Of a DNA stretch of 64,000 nucleotides, positions 36,421 through 46,600 are shown piece by piece (position 1 is the stretch's first letter; every line of letters begins with the position of its first letter). The position numbers were made by a program, and so were the translations under genes. The stretch is from Bacteroidota bacterium (GTDB lineage Bacteria; Bacteroidota; Bacteroidia; Bacteroidales; Bacteroidaceae). The DNA is taken from positions 62,001 through 126,000 of the forward strand of contig JAFABG010000034.1 in the NCBI GenBank assembly GCA_023426145.1. Direction: 5' to 3'. The notes under the pieces were generated by a model. The model worked only from the letters and a program-made list of their open reading frames with translations, was not told the origin of the DNA and did no database searches.

Positions 36421-38115
36421 TTACCAGAAATACCAATAGAAGGCAGCAGTGATCCCTAAGATAATAACTGTGTGAACAATATCCCAGCGATTCCAACTTA
36501 TGCGAGTAGCTTCTTTTTGTTCTTTGCTAGCGGTACCGAATACCAAACCTTGAATCTTTTCGGCAGTAGGAGCTTCTGTAGCAAGGCTCACTGCGATAAC
36601 TATAATGATACAGAACAGGAACATCCATCCGCAGAAGAACAACCAGTTCATATCGTAGAATAAAGACTTGAATGTAGAGTCGGCCACTTCACCTGCATTA
36701 CTGTAGTACACTTTGGCACCTAAGCGAGTGAGACCAATCACCATACCGGCTATTAATCCCCACATACCACCTTGAGCCGATGTACGTTTCCATGTGATAC
36801 CCAATAGGAATGCGGCAGCAATACCTGGAGCCAATACAGACTGTACGTCCTGTAGATAGGTATAGAGTACATCACCCACACTACGCATGATTGGAATCCA
36901 AAGAATACCTAAGATCACAATAACGATAGTGGCAATTTGACCGATACCTACAAGTTTCTTTTCTGGAGTTTCCGGTCTGAAACGTTTGTAGAAGTCGATG
37001 GTGAACAACATTGCTGAAGAGTTAAACAATGAAGCTAATGAACTCATCAATGCAGCCAAGATACCACATACCACTAAACCTTTCACACCAGCAGGAAGCA
37101 ATTTTGCTACTAGAGTAGGGAAGGCAGCATCCGCATTTGGATTGCCGTTGGCTAGCAACGGAAGGAATCCTTCGCCACCTGCTCCGATATATTTTTGATG
37201 CAATGCAAAGGCAATCATACCTGGGATGAGGAATAAGAATACAGGCAACAGTTTCAGATAAGCGCCAAAGATTGTACCGCGGCGAGCTTCTTTTTCGTTC
37301 TTGCCAGAAAGTACACGTTGCACAATGAACTGGTCTGTACACCAATACCAGAAACCAATGATAGCGGAACCAATCAAAGCACCTAGCCAAGGGAAGTTAG
37401 GGTCATTATTGCTTCGGATAAGGTTGGTCATAGTGTCACCATAATCGTTTACCGTTACAGCACCACACACTCTCATCATTTCGTCCCAGCCTCCAAGTTC
37501 TTTGAAACCTAACACGAGGATGATCAATGAGCCTAATAAAAGAATCGGGGTCTGCAACACAGAGGTATAAAGCACTGACTTCATTCCACCGAAGATGGTA
37601 TAAAGAGCGGTGAGTAACACCAAACCAATTGCTGCAATCCAGAAGAAGTCGATTCCCCAAAGTTCCTTGATGCCAAACACTTGTTGGAATACCAAACCGC
37701 CGGCGTATACCGTAACGGCTACTTTAGTCAATACATAACTTACAAGTGAGATAACCGATAATATGGTACGTGATTGAGGATTATAGCGTCGTTCCAAGAA
37801 CTCTGGCATGGTGTATACCATACTCCGAGTGTAGAATGGCACAAACACCCATCCCAAAATTAAAATCATCCAGCCTTGAATTTCCCAGTGAGCCATGGCC
37901 ATACCGCTTGATGCTCCTGCTCCAGCTAAACCAATTAAATGTTCCGAACCGATGTTTGAAGCAAAAATAGAGGCTCCAATTGCAATCCAAGTTGCATCGC
38001 GTCCACCTAAAAAATAGTCTGCCGAGTCGTTTTGCTTTTGTCTGACCACCCAAACAATTATACCTATTAGAGCCAAGAAGAAGACTCCAATTACAATCCA
38101 ATCTAATGATTCCAC
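36421..38115 (-). CDS. Sodium:solute symporter family transporter, probable L-arabinose importer
   Basis: This protein of 564 residues is an SSS-family inner-membrane carrier with about 14 hydrophobic helices, including GGRDATWIAIGASIFASNIGS in the first core helix region and GAGASSGMAMAHWEIQGW. Members couple sugar uptake to sodium. Its place between the aldose epimerase and AraR genes argues that it imports L-arabinose from the periplasm. Spacing is tight on both sides (25 and 21 bases), consistent with one transcript. Confidence 0.88.
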   Translation of the reverse strand: MESLDWIVIGVFFLALIGIIVWVVRQKQNDSADYFLGGRDATWIAIGASIFASNIGSEHLIGLAGAGASSGMAMAHWEIQGWMILILGWVFVPFYTRSMVYTMPEFLERRYNPQSRTILSVISLVSYVLTKVAVTVYAGGLVFQQVFGIKELWGIDFFWIAAIGLVLLTALYTIFGGMKSVLYTSVLQTPILLLGSLIILVLGFKELGGWDEMMRVCGAVTVNDYGDTMTNLIRSNNDPNFPWLGALIGSAIIGFWYWCTDQFIVQRVLSGKNEKEARRGTIFGAYLKLLPVFLFLIPGMIAFALHQKYIGAGGEGFLPLLANGNPNADAAFPTLVAKLLPAGVKGLVVCGILAALMSSLASLFNSSAMLFTIDFYKRFRPETPEKKLVGIGQIATIVIVILGILWIPIMRSVGDVLYTYLQDVQSVLAPGIAAAFLLGITWKRTSAQGGMWGLIAGMVIGLTRLGAKVYYSNAGEVADSTFKSLFYDMNWLFFCGWMFLFCIIIVIAVSLATEAPTAEKIQGLVFGTASKEQKEATRISWNRWDIVHTVIILGITAAFYWYFW

Positions 38116-38140
38116 AATAAATATGATTTATAAGTTAATA

Positions 38141-39280
38141 TTATTTTTCAATCGAAAATTTGAAAATACATTCGCTGTTATACGTTTGTCCCGGTTCTAG
38201 CACTGTAGAGGGCCAGTCGGCTTTGTTGGGGCTGTCGGGGTAGTGTTGAGTTTCGAGGCAAACGGAAGCGCGTTGGTTATATACAATGCCTTTTTTACCT
38301 TTAACTGTGCCATCAAGGAAATTACCGGTATAAACCTGTATTCCCGGCTCATTAGTATACACTTCAAGAGTGATTCCTGATGAAGGTGAAGTTAGTTTAG
38401 CGGCTACTTTTGAAATATCTCCTTTGGTGTTGAGCACCCAGTTGTGGTCATAACCATTACCATTTTTCAATTGAATGAAATCATAGTTATTGATTTCTGT
38501 ACCCACAGCTTTAGGAGTAGTAAAATCCATAGGAGTGTTGGCTACTGGAGCAATTTCTCCGGTGGTCATAAATGTGCTATCTACAGGCGTGTAGTAGTCG
38601 GCATTGATATAGAGAATATTATCTGTTGAAAGTTGCGTTGGATCACCGTTCAGGTTGAAATAAGAGTGATTAGTCATATTGATAATCGTTTTCTTATCCG
38701 TTGTTGTGCTATATTTGATGTCGATAGCGTTGTCGTCGGTCAGGTGATAAGTGACTTTAGCCGTCACGTTTCCGGGGAATTGTTCGTCGCCATCAGGAGA
38801 GAAGCGAGTTAACTCCAAAGTCGTGGGATTTACCTGATTAGCCTCATATACTTGGTATTGCCATCCTTTAGGGCCACCGTGCAGACAATGTCCAAAGTTG
38901 TTTTGAGGGAGTTGGATCGTGTCTCCATCGAGAACAAAACGTCCTTGCGCGATGCGGTTGGCATAACGTCCGATGGAAGCTCCGAAATCACTTGGTATAT
39001 TAATGTAGTCTGCTATGCTGTCGAATCCTAAAACGACATCTTGCATCTTTCCGTTCTTGTCGGGTACCATGATCGACACGATGCGACCGCCGAAATTAGT
39101 GATGCACACTTCCATGCCTGTCTTGTTCTTTAGCGTGTAAAGAGCTGTTTTGGCATTGTTCACTTCTGTTTGAAATTTTGCCGGGTCGAGACCTGATAAA
39201 GTCAGCTCTGAAACCGGTTTGTTGTTGCACGCGGCAAGCATCATCGCGGCAATTCCTGCAAGTAGAAAATGTTTTTTCAT
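38141..39280 (-). CDS. Aldose 1-epimerase, periplasmic lipoprotein
   Basis: This protein of 379 residues has a lipoprotein signal (MKKHFLLAGIAAMMLAAC) and a galactose mutarotase fold: GRIVSIMVPD, GRYANRIAQGRF, NNFGHCLHGGPKGW with a catalytic His, NMTNHSYFNL and GYDHNW. It speeds interconversion of sugar anomers, here presumably L-arabinose released in the periplasm. It is the first gene of the arabinose operon. The in-frame extension to 39361 is rejected because it would cross the predicted promoter and operators. Confidence 0.9.
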   Translation of the reverse strand: MKKHFLLAGIAAMMLAACNNKPVSELTLSGLDPAKFQTEVNNAKTALYTLKNKTGMEVCITNFGGRIVSIMVPDKNGKMQDVVLGFDSIADYINIPSDFGASIGRYANRIAQGRFVLDGDTIQLPQNNFGHCLHGGPKGWQYQVYEANQVNPTTLELTRFSPDGDEQFPGNVTAKVTYHLTDDNAIDIKYSTTTDKKTIINMTNHSYFNLNGDPTQLSTDNILYINADYYTPVDSTFMTTGEIAPVANTPMDFTTPKAVGTEINNYDFIQLKNGNGYDHNWVLNTKGDISKVAAKLTSPSSGITLEVYTNEPGIQVYTGNFLDGTVKGKKGIVYNQRASVCLETQHYPDSPNKADWPSTVLEPGQTYNSECIFKFSIEK

Positions 39281-39321
39281 GGTTTTATTTTTAATGTAAA
39301 TGAGATGCTTATCTTCTTTTG

Positions 39322-39362
39322 AGTGTAAAAGTAACACTTTAGTTTGGTGTATCAAATACACT
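39322..39362. promoter_or_regulatory. Two candidate AraR operators over the arabinose promoter
   Basis: AGTGT-N7-ACACT at 39322-39338 and GGTGT-N7-ACACT at 39346-39362 share the form RGTGT-N7-ACACT, 24 bp apart. The first covers the -7 box and the second the -33 box, as expected for repression by AraR relieved by arabinose. A third copy is in the arabinan promoter at 54081-54097. The link to AraR is inferred. Confidence 0.6.
39326..39356 (-). promoter_or_regulatory. Promoter of the arabinose operon
   Basis: On the minus strand TTTG (39356-39353), 19 bases, then TACTTTTA (39333-39326) matches the Bacteroides TTTG-N19-TAnnTTTG layout with one mismatch. It would give a leader of about 40 bases before ATG 39280. 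Each element lies inside one of the two dyads below. Confidence 0.6.
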
Positions 39363-39468
39363 CTTATATGTTTTGCAACATAAAAGGATAATAACTTTAC
39401 TATTCCGTATTGAAGTGTTTCGTGTTGTTGTTTTCATATAAACAGGTTAACCATTATCAGGGGAGTAC

Positions 39469-39585
39469 AGTTTCAAGAAGAAAATAATGCTTGAAATATG
39501 TTGTTTCATACCGTGAAACTTGTTGTTTCAAGCATTGAAATAAATTGTTTCATAGGGTGAAACAAAATATTTCTTCCTATGAAAC
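39469..39585. repeat. Phased array of TGTTTCA / GTGAAAC words, 11-bp step
   Basis: Seven-base words begin at 39469 (AGTTTCA), 39480 (unrecognisable), 39491 (TTGAAAT), 39502 (TGTTTCA), 39513 (GTGAAAC), 39524 (TGTTTCA), 39535 (TTGAAAT), 39546 (TGTTTCA), 39557 (GTGAAAC), 39568 (TATTTCT) and 39579 (ATGAAAC). Steps are exactly 11 bp and orientation alternates, giving a 22-bp period of dyads. The geometry equals that of the array at 9533-9605 although the word differs. It lies about 110 bp upstream of the arabinose promoter. Confidence 0.85.
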
Positions 39586-39676
39586 ATTTCTTAGTCGGCT
39601 ATGAATAGTCCTAATTAATACAATTGGTTATTATTTTTCTCATTTTATACCTTTTGAACCATCTCTGTATAAAGCT

Positions 39677-39715
39677 ATTGCACTGTGATGGCATATTTGT
39701 CCATCACAGTGCAAT
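39677..39715 (-). terminator. Perfect 15-bp hairpin after the arabinan operon
   Basis: ATTGCACTGTGATGG (39677-39691) and CCATCACAGTGCAAT (39701-39715) pair without mismatch across a 9-base loop, about 100 bases after the GH43 stop. It is probably where the leftward arabinan transcript ends, though only a weak TTTAT follows on that strand. Confidence 0.6.
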
Positions 39716-39813
39716 CATGGTTTCTATCACACTTTTATTTCTTCATAATAGATATCTTACTGTTCCATTTGTTAGTGGGAGTGATAGTAAAAATATCAGT
39801 TTTTTATAGAGAG

Positions 39814-41739
39814 TTATTGAAGCTTCTTTCCCCAATATGTCTTTTGATTGCCTTGCGCTGCATACACAATTGTATGTGTTCTCGGACTAGCTTCCCAATC
39901 GACTTCTCTTTGTAGATAAAGTGCTATTCCGGCGCTTGTCGTGATTGTCTGTGTCGCTTCATCAAAAGTCCATGTTGCATTCTTCCAGCTACCAGAAGTG
40001 ATCTTATGCGTACTGAGATCATAAGTCATTATTTCGGATGTACGCTGGGTGCTAGTATTGGTTGTTAATGCCAAGTGTTCCCAGTTTCCTGTTATTTCAT
40101 TTTCCGTGATAGGTACTTGTGGAACAGCTCCGTAACGTTCGGGCATAACGAGAGGCCAGCCGTTGGCATCCCAGCGGATGCTGCGTACATGTCCCATCAT
40201 TATAGCATTGGAGTATTTATTGCCATTTACATTCACGGGGAAACGTCCTTGTGAAGTATAGAACCAGTTGCCGGCTCCATCTTCGAATATACCACAATGA
40301 GAAATTCCTACCCAGCCGTAGCTGTTGTTGAATTGGTAAGGAGCAGTCAGTATCGGATATAATTGCGCGCTTCCCATAGCCGAATTTCCGTGTATATCAA
40401 TATAAGGACCGTTGATGTTTTTGGAACGGCAGACACGTGTGTTGTATTCCACCGATAATGTTCCGTAAGCCAAGAAGAGGTAGTAATAACCATCATGATA
40501 AATCACTTCAGGACCTTCCGATGCTTGCCAGCGGCTGGTGCCTCGTGAGGCGATAATCTTTCCATAACCCGAATTGTTTTCTCCTGTGATGTCCCAGGGA
40601 TTCCCTAGAGCATTTAGTGGTTTGCCGTTTTCCGGATTTATTTGTAGAGCAGCGATGCCGCTGTGCCACGAACCATAAATCAGCCAATGTTCACCATTTT
40701 CTGTTATAATATAAGTAGGATCTATTGCGTTGATTTTGAAATATCCGTTCCAGTCATTGGTGCTGCTACGATCATAATCCATCTTTCCCTTATCGCTCGC
40801 CGAGCAGACAACGAATCCTTTATCTTCCCATATATTACTTGCCGGATCGGAAGTTTCCATCAGTCCGATGAATGCACGTTCAGTCCACGAACCATCAAAG
40901 TTGCCATTGTTCTCAATTTCCGGTTTCCCCGTTTTGATATAGTTCGTGACAACGATGGAATAATACATACGATATTTTCCGTTCGATACCTTCCTAGCAA
41001 CAGGTGCCCAATATCCATAAGATGGATTATCAATCGGTTCTAGTCCCATTTCTTGGCGGTAGGTGTTCAGCTTTTCTTTGATCCATGTCGGGGGAGTTTC
41101 ACTCATAGTCGCTCCCATATATTCCCAGTTGACCAGATCTTTGGAACGTCGGGCATGGAAGTGTCCGTTTCCGCTGTGGGCATTCCCGTAAGAAGCGTCT
41201 GTTTGATACATATAGTAATATCCGTCGTCGGCTTTCATTACCGTAGGATCGTGTACGTTGGCGAGGTTCCAATCATAACGGTTACTCCAAGCTGAGAAAC
41301 TTGTATAGTCATCTACATACGTAGGTGCTTCGTACTTTGCCAGTGCATCACTCAGTGTTTCGGCAGGAGTAGTGAAAGAGGTCTCTTCGGAGTATTTGGG
41401 CTCTTCTTTGTAAACGGTGACAAAGGCTCTTACGTAATATGTTGTCAGTGGAGTTAGGTTGGTTAGGGTCGTACTGATTGCCGAGCCTCTGACTTCGGAT
41501 GTCATATCATAAATATCCGGATTGGATGCCGTGCTATAACAGAATCCTTGTTTGATGATATTTACTCCTTCTGCTCCACTGATATTGGTTGATAATGTAG
41601 CTTTGTTGTAGCCCACATTCGTGTAGGTCGGCGTTGTGATGCTTAAAGCTCCTGACGGGGAGTTTTCATCGTCGTCGCTACACGCCCCTAGAATGAGCGT
41701 GCAACAGAGTAGAAGGTGGATGGTCTTTAAGTATTTCAT
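39814..41739 (-). CDS. GH43 lipoprotein, probable surface endo-arabinanase
   Basis: This 641-residue protein has a lipoprotein signal ending in LGAC, a fibronectin-like beta domain (about residues 30-130), a five-bladed GH43 domain (about 150-520) and a C-terminal beta domain. Three catalytic acids fit GH43: Asp in NVHDPTVM, Asp in NAIDPTYI and Glu in ASEGPEVIYHDGYYYL. Position and architecture match the B. thetaiotaomicron arabinan-locus protein BT0360, reported as an endo-arabinanase. Asp-rich residues right after the lipid Cys (SDDDEN) favour export to the cell surface. It is the last gene of the leftward operon. Confidence 0.87.
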   Translation of the reverse strand: MKYLKTIHLLLCCTLILGACSDDDENSPSGALSITTPTYTNVGYNKATLSTNISGAEGVNIIKQGFCYSTASNPDIYDMTSEVRGSAISTTLTNLTPLTTYYVRAFVTVYKEEPKYSEETSFTTPAETLSDALAKYEAPTYVDDYTSFSAWSNRYDWNLANVHDPTVMKADDGYYYMYQTDASYGNAHSGNGHFHARRSKDLVNWEYMGATMSETPPTWIKEKLNTYRQEMGLEPIDNPSYGYWAPVARKVSNGKYRMYYSIVVTNYIKTGKPEIENNGNFDGSWTERAFIGLMETSDPASNIWEDKGFVVCSASDKGKMDYDRSSTNDWNGYFKINAIDPTYIITENGEHWLIYGSWHSGIAALQINPENGKPLNALGNPWDITGENNSGYGKIIASRGTSRWQASEGPEVIYHDGYYYLFLAYGTLSVEYNTRVCRSKNINGPYIDIHGNSAMGSAQLYPILTAPYQFNNSYGWVGISHCGIFEDGAGNWFYTSQGRFPVNVNGNKYSNAIMMGHVRSIRWDANGWPLVMPERYGAVPQVPITENEITGNWEHLALTTNTSTQRTSEIMTYDLSTHKITSGSWKNATWTFDEATQTITTSAGIALYLQREVDWEASPRTHTIVYAAQGNQKTYWGKKLQ

Positions 41740-41775
41740 ACTTCAGTTTTTCTTTTTTTTGATCGTTTTGATTTA

Positions 41776-43581
41776 TTATTTGTTAGAAGCACTTCCGGTG
41801 TCCCATCCTGGATTTTGCCCTAGATTGGGTGCTCTTTTCACTTCGTTAGCGGGTATCGGAAAATAGTAACTTTTGGGATTGACAAACGTGCGTGAGTTGA
41901 CTGTTTCTGCAAGTCCGAAGGTATAGGACGGAGTATCTGCGCTGCCGGTCACTTTCACACCATAAAGATTCAGCAACTGATTGTAACGGGGCTTCCCGGT
42001 TTCTCCCGTAGAGGTTACGTTATCATATAATTTCCAGCGGCGTACATCAAAGAAGCGATGATCTTCGAAGGCTAGTTCGATACGTCTTTCATTACGGATA
42101 CGTTCGCGGAGTTCGCTCTGCGACATGTTTGCGTAGGCTGGCATACCGACACGGGCGCGTACCTCATTAATATAACTGTATGCCTTGGCAGGCCCTTCGG
42201 CTTCATTATATGCTTCGGCGGCATTCAGCAAGATTTCGGCATAGCGGAAAAGCATCCAAGCGTGAGGATAGGTAGCCGGCTCTTTGCAGGAAATGTTATT
42301 TACGAACTTTTTCAGATAGTATCCCGTGTATGTACCTCCCATGGCTGAAGTATAATCTACCCCTTTGTCTGCGTCGGAATTATATCGTACATCAATGGCA
42401 CGTCTTTCTTCTTTGTCGGCACGTCCCCACATCATCCCTTGAAAGAAAATGGTTTGTGCCAAACGCGGATCACGGTCTTTGTATGGATTGGCAGCATCAT
42501 ATGCACTTCCGTTTTCGTCGATTCGTTTGCCAGTGTTCATTTCGTAAGCATCAACCAGATTCTGTGTCGGATTGGTACGTCCGCTTCCGGAGAAAGAACC
42601 GGTAAAACCTACCGGAAGGAACACTTTTTCTACCTGATTGGTATTCCATACAGAGCGTGCTAGAATGATTTCATTGTTGTACACTGGATTGGTGGTGAAA
42701 CATTCGTAATAGTCATTCTCTGGATTTCCAGTTTTGTATAGTTGGTAAGGATTACTCTGTTTGTTATTCTGAGTAATGAAATCGGTAGCTGCCTGTGCTG
42801 CATTAGTCCAGTATGTGGTGTTGCCGTCGGGATTGTTCAATTTGGAAGCACGGTAGAGCAAGGCTCTTGCTTTTAAAGCATAGGCGGCGGCTCCGTTAAC
42901 GCGTCCCCAGTTAGATGCTTCGTCGCTGTAGCGGAAGGGAAGCAGGTCTTTAATTTGGTCGCATTGGTCGGCTACCCATTCAAGCGCTTCGGCAGCTGGA
43001 GTACGGGACATATTCATTGCCGAAGGATCGGACAGCTCAAATACAATCGGTTCGCCAGACCCATTTTCCGCGATGATGGGTGCAGCACCAAACCAGCAGA
43101 TTAAGTCGAAATGAAAAATGGCACGAAGTAGTTTGGCTTCTGCACAGTAACGATCGTAAAGACGGTTATTGTCACCGTCTTTCACTGTATTTCCTACTAC
43201 GGACGCTTTGGCGTTCTTTAGAAATAGGTTACATTTTCGAATCCCGTACAAGTCGGTATTCCAGAAGCCCAGTAGGGGGTGGTCGCTAGCGGTGTATCCG
43301 TCACTGCCAATTTTTGTATAATAATGCAGTCCCCAGCAGGTTACTGCATTATCCGTCATACAGTCGCGTGAAGCACCTGTGAACTGGTCATCCGATAATG
43401 GCATCAGCCCGTCCGGCAAATTTGTGTAAATATTGGCGAGGAACTCGCGTGTTAGGTTCTGATTATTGAACACTTTCTTCTCTGACAAGGATGCATCGTA
43501 CTCTTTGTCGAGGTAGTCGCTGCACGAACTGCTTGCGAGTGCAAGGATCAGAGTAGCTATATAAGTTGATATTCTTTTCAT
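41776..43581 (-). CDS. SusD-like glycan-binding lipoprotein (second pair)
   Basis: This 601-residue RagB/SusD-family protein has the signal ending SSSC. Conserved features include YCAEAKLLRAIFHFDLICWFG, FRYAEILLNAAEAYNEAEG and the C-terminal RRIELAFEDHRFFDVRRW. It forms a lid on the SusC channel encoded just upstream (26-base gap) and binds arabinan oligosaccharides at the outer membrane. It differs clearly from the other SusD in this operon, so the two pairs probably handle different lengths or branching. Confidence 0.92.
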   Translation of the reverse strand: MKRISTYIATLILALASSSCSDYLDKEYDASLSEKKVFNNQNLTREFLANIYTNLPDGLMPLSDDQFTGASRDCMTDNAVTCWGLHYYTKIGSDGYTASDHPLLGFWNTDLYGIRKCNLFLKNAKASVVGNTVKDGDNNRLYDRYCAEAKLLRAIFHFDLICWFGAAPIIAENGSGEPIVFELSDPSAMNMSRTPAAEALEWVADQCDQIKDLLPFRYSDEASNWGRVNGAAAYALKARALLYRASKLNNPDGNTTYWTNAAQAATDFITQNNKQSNPYQLYKTGNPENDYYECFTTNPVYNNEIILARSVWNTNQVEKVFLPVGFTGSFSGSGRTNPTQNLVDAYEMNTGKRIDENGSAYDAANPYKDRDPRLAQTIFFQGMMWGRADKEERRAIDVRYNSDADKGVDYTSAMGGTYTGYYLKKFVNNISCKEPATYPHAWMLFRYAEILLNAAEAYNEAEGPAKAYSYINEVRARVGMPAYANMSQSELRERIRNERRIELAFEDHRFFDVRRWKLYDNVTSTGETGKPRYNQLLNLYGVKVTGSADTPSYTFGLAETVNSRTFVNPKSYYFPIPANEVKRAPNLGQNPGWDTGSASNK

Positions 43582-43607
43582 AACTTTTTGCTGTTTTTTT
43601 TGAATGA

Positions 43608-46600
43608 TTAGAATCCGATATTAATGCCAAATGAAAATGAACGTGTCTTTGGATATGCCCAAATATAGTTGGTCGGATTTTCCGGATCAAAACCTTTAGG
43701 CAGATGGCTCCAGTTGCAGAGGTTGTAGCCGCTGAAGTAAATGCGGCATTTCGTCATATTGACTTTAGAAATCAATTGTGCAGGAAGCGAGTAGCCGACT
43801 TCTACATTACGCAATGATAGAAAATTCCCATTAACTACCCATATCGTAGATTCATTGTACGGATAGTTCCGGTCAAGGTCACTGAATGAAGTAGACAAAC
43901 GCGGATATTTGGCATTGATATTGCGTGGGTCTGTTGGGTCATCGGTATAATATCCCCATGTATTGGTAATTTCATGAGTAGAAGTTCCTCCCCATCCGAA
44001 ACCATAGTCCATGTTTTCACGGCAGGGAACAGTGCGATTTAGGTAAGCAGTCAGCACGGCACGTGCGTCGAATCCTTTCCAACTGAAACCTAAACGGATG
44101 GTTGGTATTAATTCCGGAATATTCGTGTATCCGGTCGGTACTTTGTCGTAGCTGTCTATTTTACGGTCCCCGTTCGTATCTTGGAATACGGCATTACCGA
44201 GTTTGTACTTACTGGCAGCATGCCACGGATATTTCTGAGGATTGGCCACAGCATCTTCATAAGAGTTCGGAATCAAGTCGGGATTACTGGCCCATTGTTT
44301 CCAGATCAGGAGCTGGCTTTGGTCAATACGGTTGCCAGTTTTTGCCTGATAAGCGTAATCAGGAGTCAGTTCGTCCATTTCAGTAATCTTGTTGGTATTG
44401 AAAGTCAGCATGCCGTCGATATAGTATTTAAAATCACCGATTTGGTTGCTATGTCCTAAAGTGATCTCAAAACCTTTCGTCTCAGCCTTGCCGTAAGAGT
44501 CTTGCGGGACGTTTACACCGAATAAGCTGGGCACGGTGGAACGGGACACTAAAATATTAGAGCGCCATTCCTTGAAGAAGTCTACAGAACCGTAGATCTT
44601 CTTATCCCATAAATCGAAGTCAACGCCGAAGTTTGCCATATCCGATATTTCCCATTTGATATTCTTGTTACCGGCTGTCGATTCATATACTCCTTGCGTG
44701 TGAGACTGAGAAGTGCCGAAATTATATCCGTTTTCTTCCGTAAATGTACCTTGGTACGGGTAACGGCTGACACCTGTCACAGCTTGTCCTGCACGTCCGT
44801 AAGAAGCACGGAGTTTCAAGAGCTTTACGAACGAGTTCTTTAGCCATGATTCTTCGGAAAGCACCCATCCCACAGAACCGCCCGGAAAAGTCCCGAAGCG
44901 TTCGCCGTCTGCATAATTATCACTGCCCATGCGGGAGATATTACCGGAAAGAATATACCGGTTGTTATATACATAAGTAGCTTGTGCGTTATAAGAAAGG
45001 TAGCGGTTGGATGATTCTTGTCCGCGTACTACATTCTGATAAGTACGGATAAAAGCCTGAGCATTGATGGCATGTTTGCCGAATGTATGATCGTATGCCA
45101 GCCCTCCGTTCATATTGATATTATAGTAATAGTCGCGTGGAGAAGTGGTGGCATTGGGCAATGCTTTATACGTTCTTATTCGTTGGTACGTATATTCCGA
45201 CGCGTCGTTGACATCAGCCATATAGTTGTAGTAGTATACATTGACATCGGCCTGTTGTACCTTTTGAAATGTTTCGTAAGAATCGAAACTGAATGTCATT
45301 TTGGCTTTTAGTCCTGGAACAAGGGCATCTAGATTTCCAGTAGCTGTAACAGTCGTATAGAGATTACGGCGCCGGTTCTGTTCCACACCCCTTCCGGCAA
45401 TTTGTGCGGCACCATTTTTACTGTCGCTACTGGTTGGCATAAAGAATTCACCGTTGGGACAGAATACAGGATAGACCGGAAGGTTCTCGCCAGCTCCCCA
45501 AGTAAAGAGATTCCATACGTCAATACCCGGTTGTGAGATATTGTCGATACGTCCGCCCAAGTCCATTGATACATTTAGGAACTTATTTACGTCAATGTCG
45601 ATGTTAGATCGTAGGTTGTAGCGATTCAAGACTTCTTGTGTGCTGTAACCTTCGTTCCGCTCTGTCCATTTAGTGTCAAACAAACCTTCCTGACGGAGAT
45701 AAGAGAATGAAACATAGTAGCGTGCACGCGCATTACCACCGCTGACAGACAAATTAGTACGATATTGCGGAGCTGCATCTCGTAACATAGTATCGTGCCA
45801 GTTTGTATTGAAGTATTTGTATTTAGCCATTCCTTCTAGTTGCTCACCATTGCAGACACGTCGGTAGTACTCTAAATCTTCATCGGAATATTCGGGACTT
45901 AGACCGTCTAGGTATCGTGCCTGATTACGACTCAATGCATAGTTATAAGAATTCTGGCTTTCAGGAATTCCAGCAATGGTCTGGAAGCCGACTTCTTGTG
46001 TGAAGTTGATTTTAGTTTTGCCGGTTTCTCCGCGTTTGGTTGTTACGAGTACTGCACCGTTAGCTCCACGCATTCCATAGATAGCAGTGGCAGCGGCATC
46101 CTTCAATATAGTAATCGATTCAATAGGGTAGGCATCGAGGAATGAGAGGTCACGTTCTACGTTGTCAACGATAATTAATGGGCTACGTGCACTGGTATTC
46201 ATGGTACGTATACCACGGATGTACATAGCTGTTTCACTCCATCCCGGTTCGGATTGCGCCTCATAAGTCTCTACACCGGTGACAGTGGAGGTAAATGCAT
46301 TCTGCAAAATGGTTACCGGATGTTTTTCCAGTTCTTCTCCAGTTACGATAGAGGTGGACTCTGTTACAAACTTCTTCGGCTTGCGGTTGAAAGGAAGCGG
46401 AGTTGTATGTGCATATTCATCTAAGTCGGCATCCATGACAATCTTGAAATTCTCTTCAAAGTCGGCAATGGCCGTTGTCGGCAGATAACCTACGCTACTT
46501 ACATAAAGCTCGTCAGCAGGTTTTACATTTTTCAAAGTGAAGAAACCGTCCTTGTCCGAGAGTGCGATGCGGCTTGCTTCCGCTACGTTGACTACTGCAC

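Larger units (their letters stand above)
39281..39813. other. 533-base intergenic region between the two arabinose loci
   Basis: From left to right it holds the arabinose-operon promoter with two candidate AraR dyads (39322-39362), a phased TGTTTCA/TGAAAC array (39469-39585), about 90 bases with nothing recognised, and a perfect 15-bp hairpin (39677-39715). No coding frame looks real; short rightward frames here lack any protein-like features. Confidence 0.7.

Noticed and set aside
39469..39585. CRISPR array
   Set aside because: Period is 22 bp with no room for spacers, words alternate in orientation, and no cas genes are present.
39624..39915. Short rightward frames after the arabinan operon
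   Set aside because: They run through a perfect hairpin and into the antisense of the GH43 end; composition is that of AT-rich non-coding DNA.
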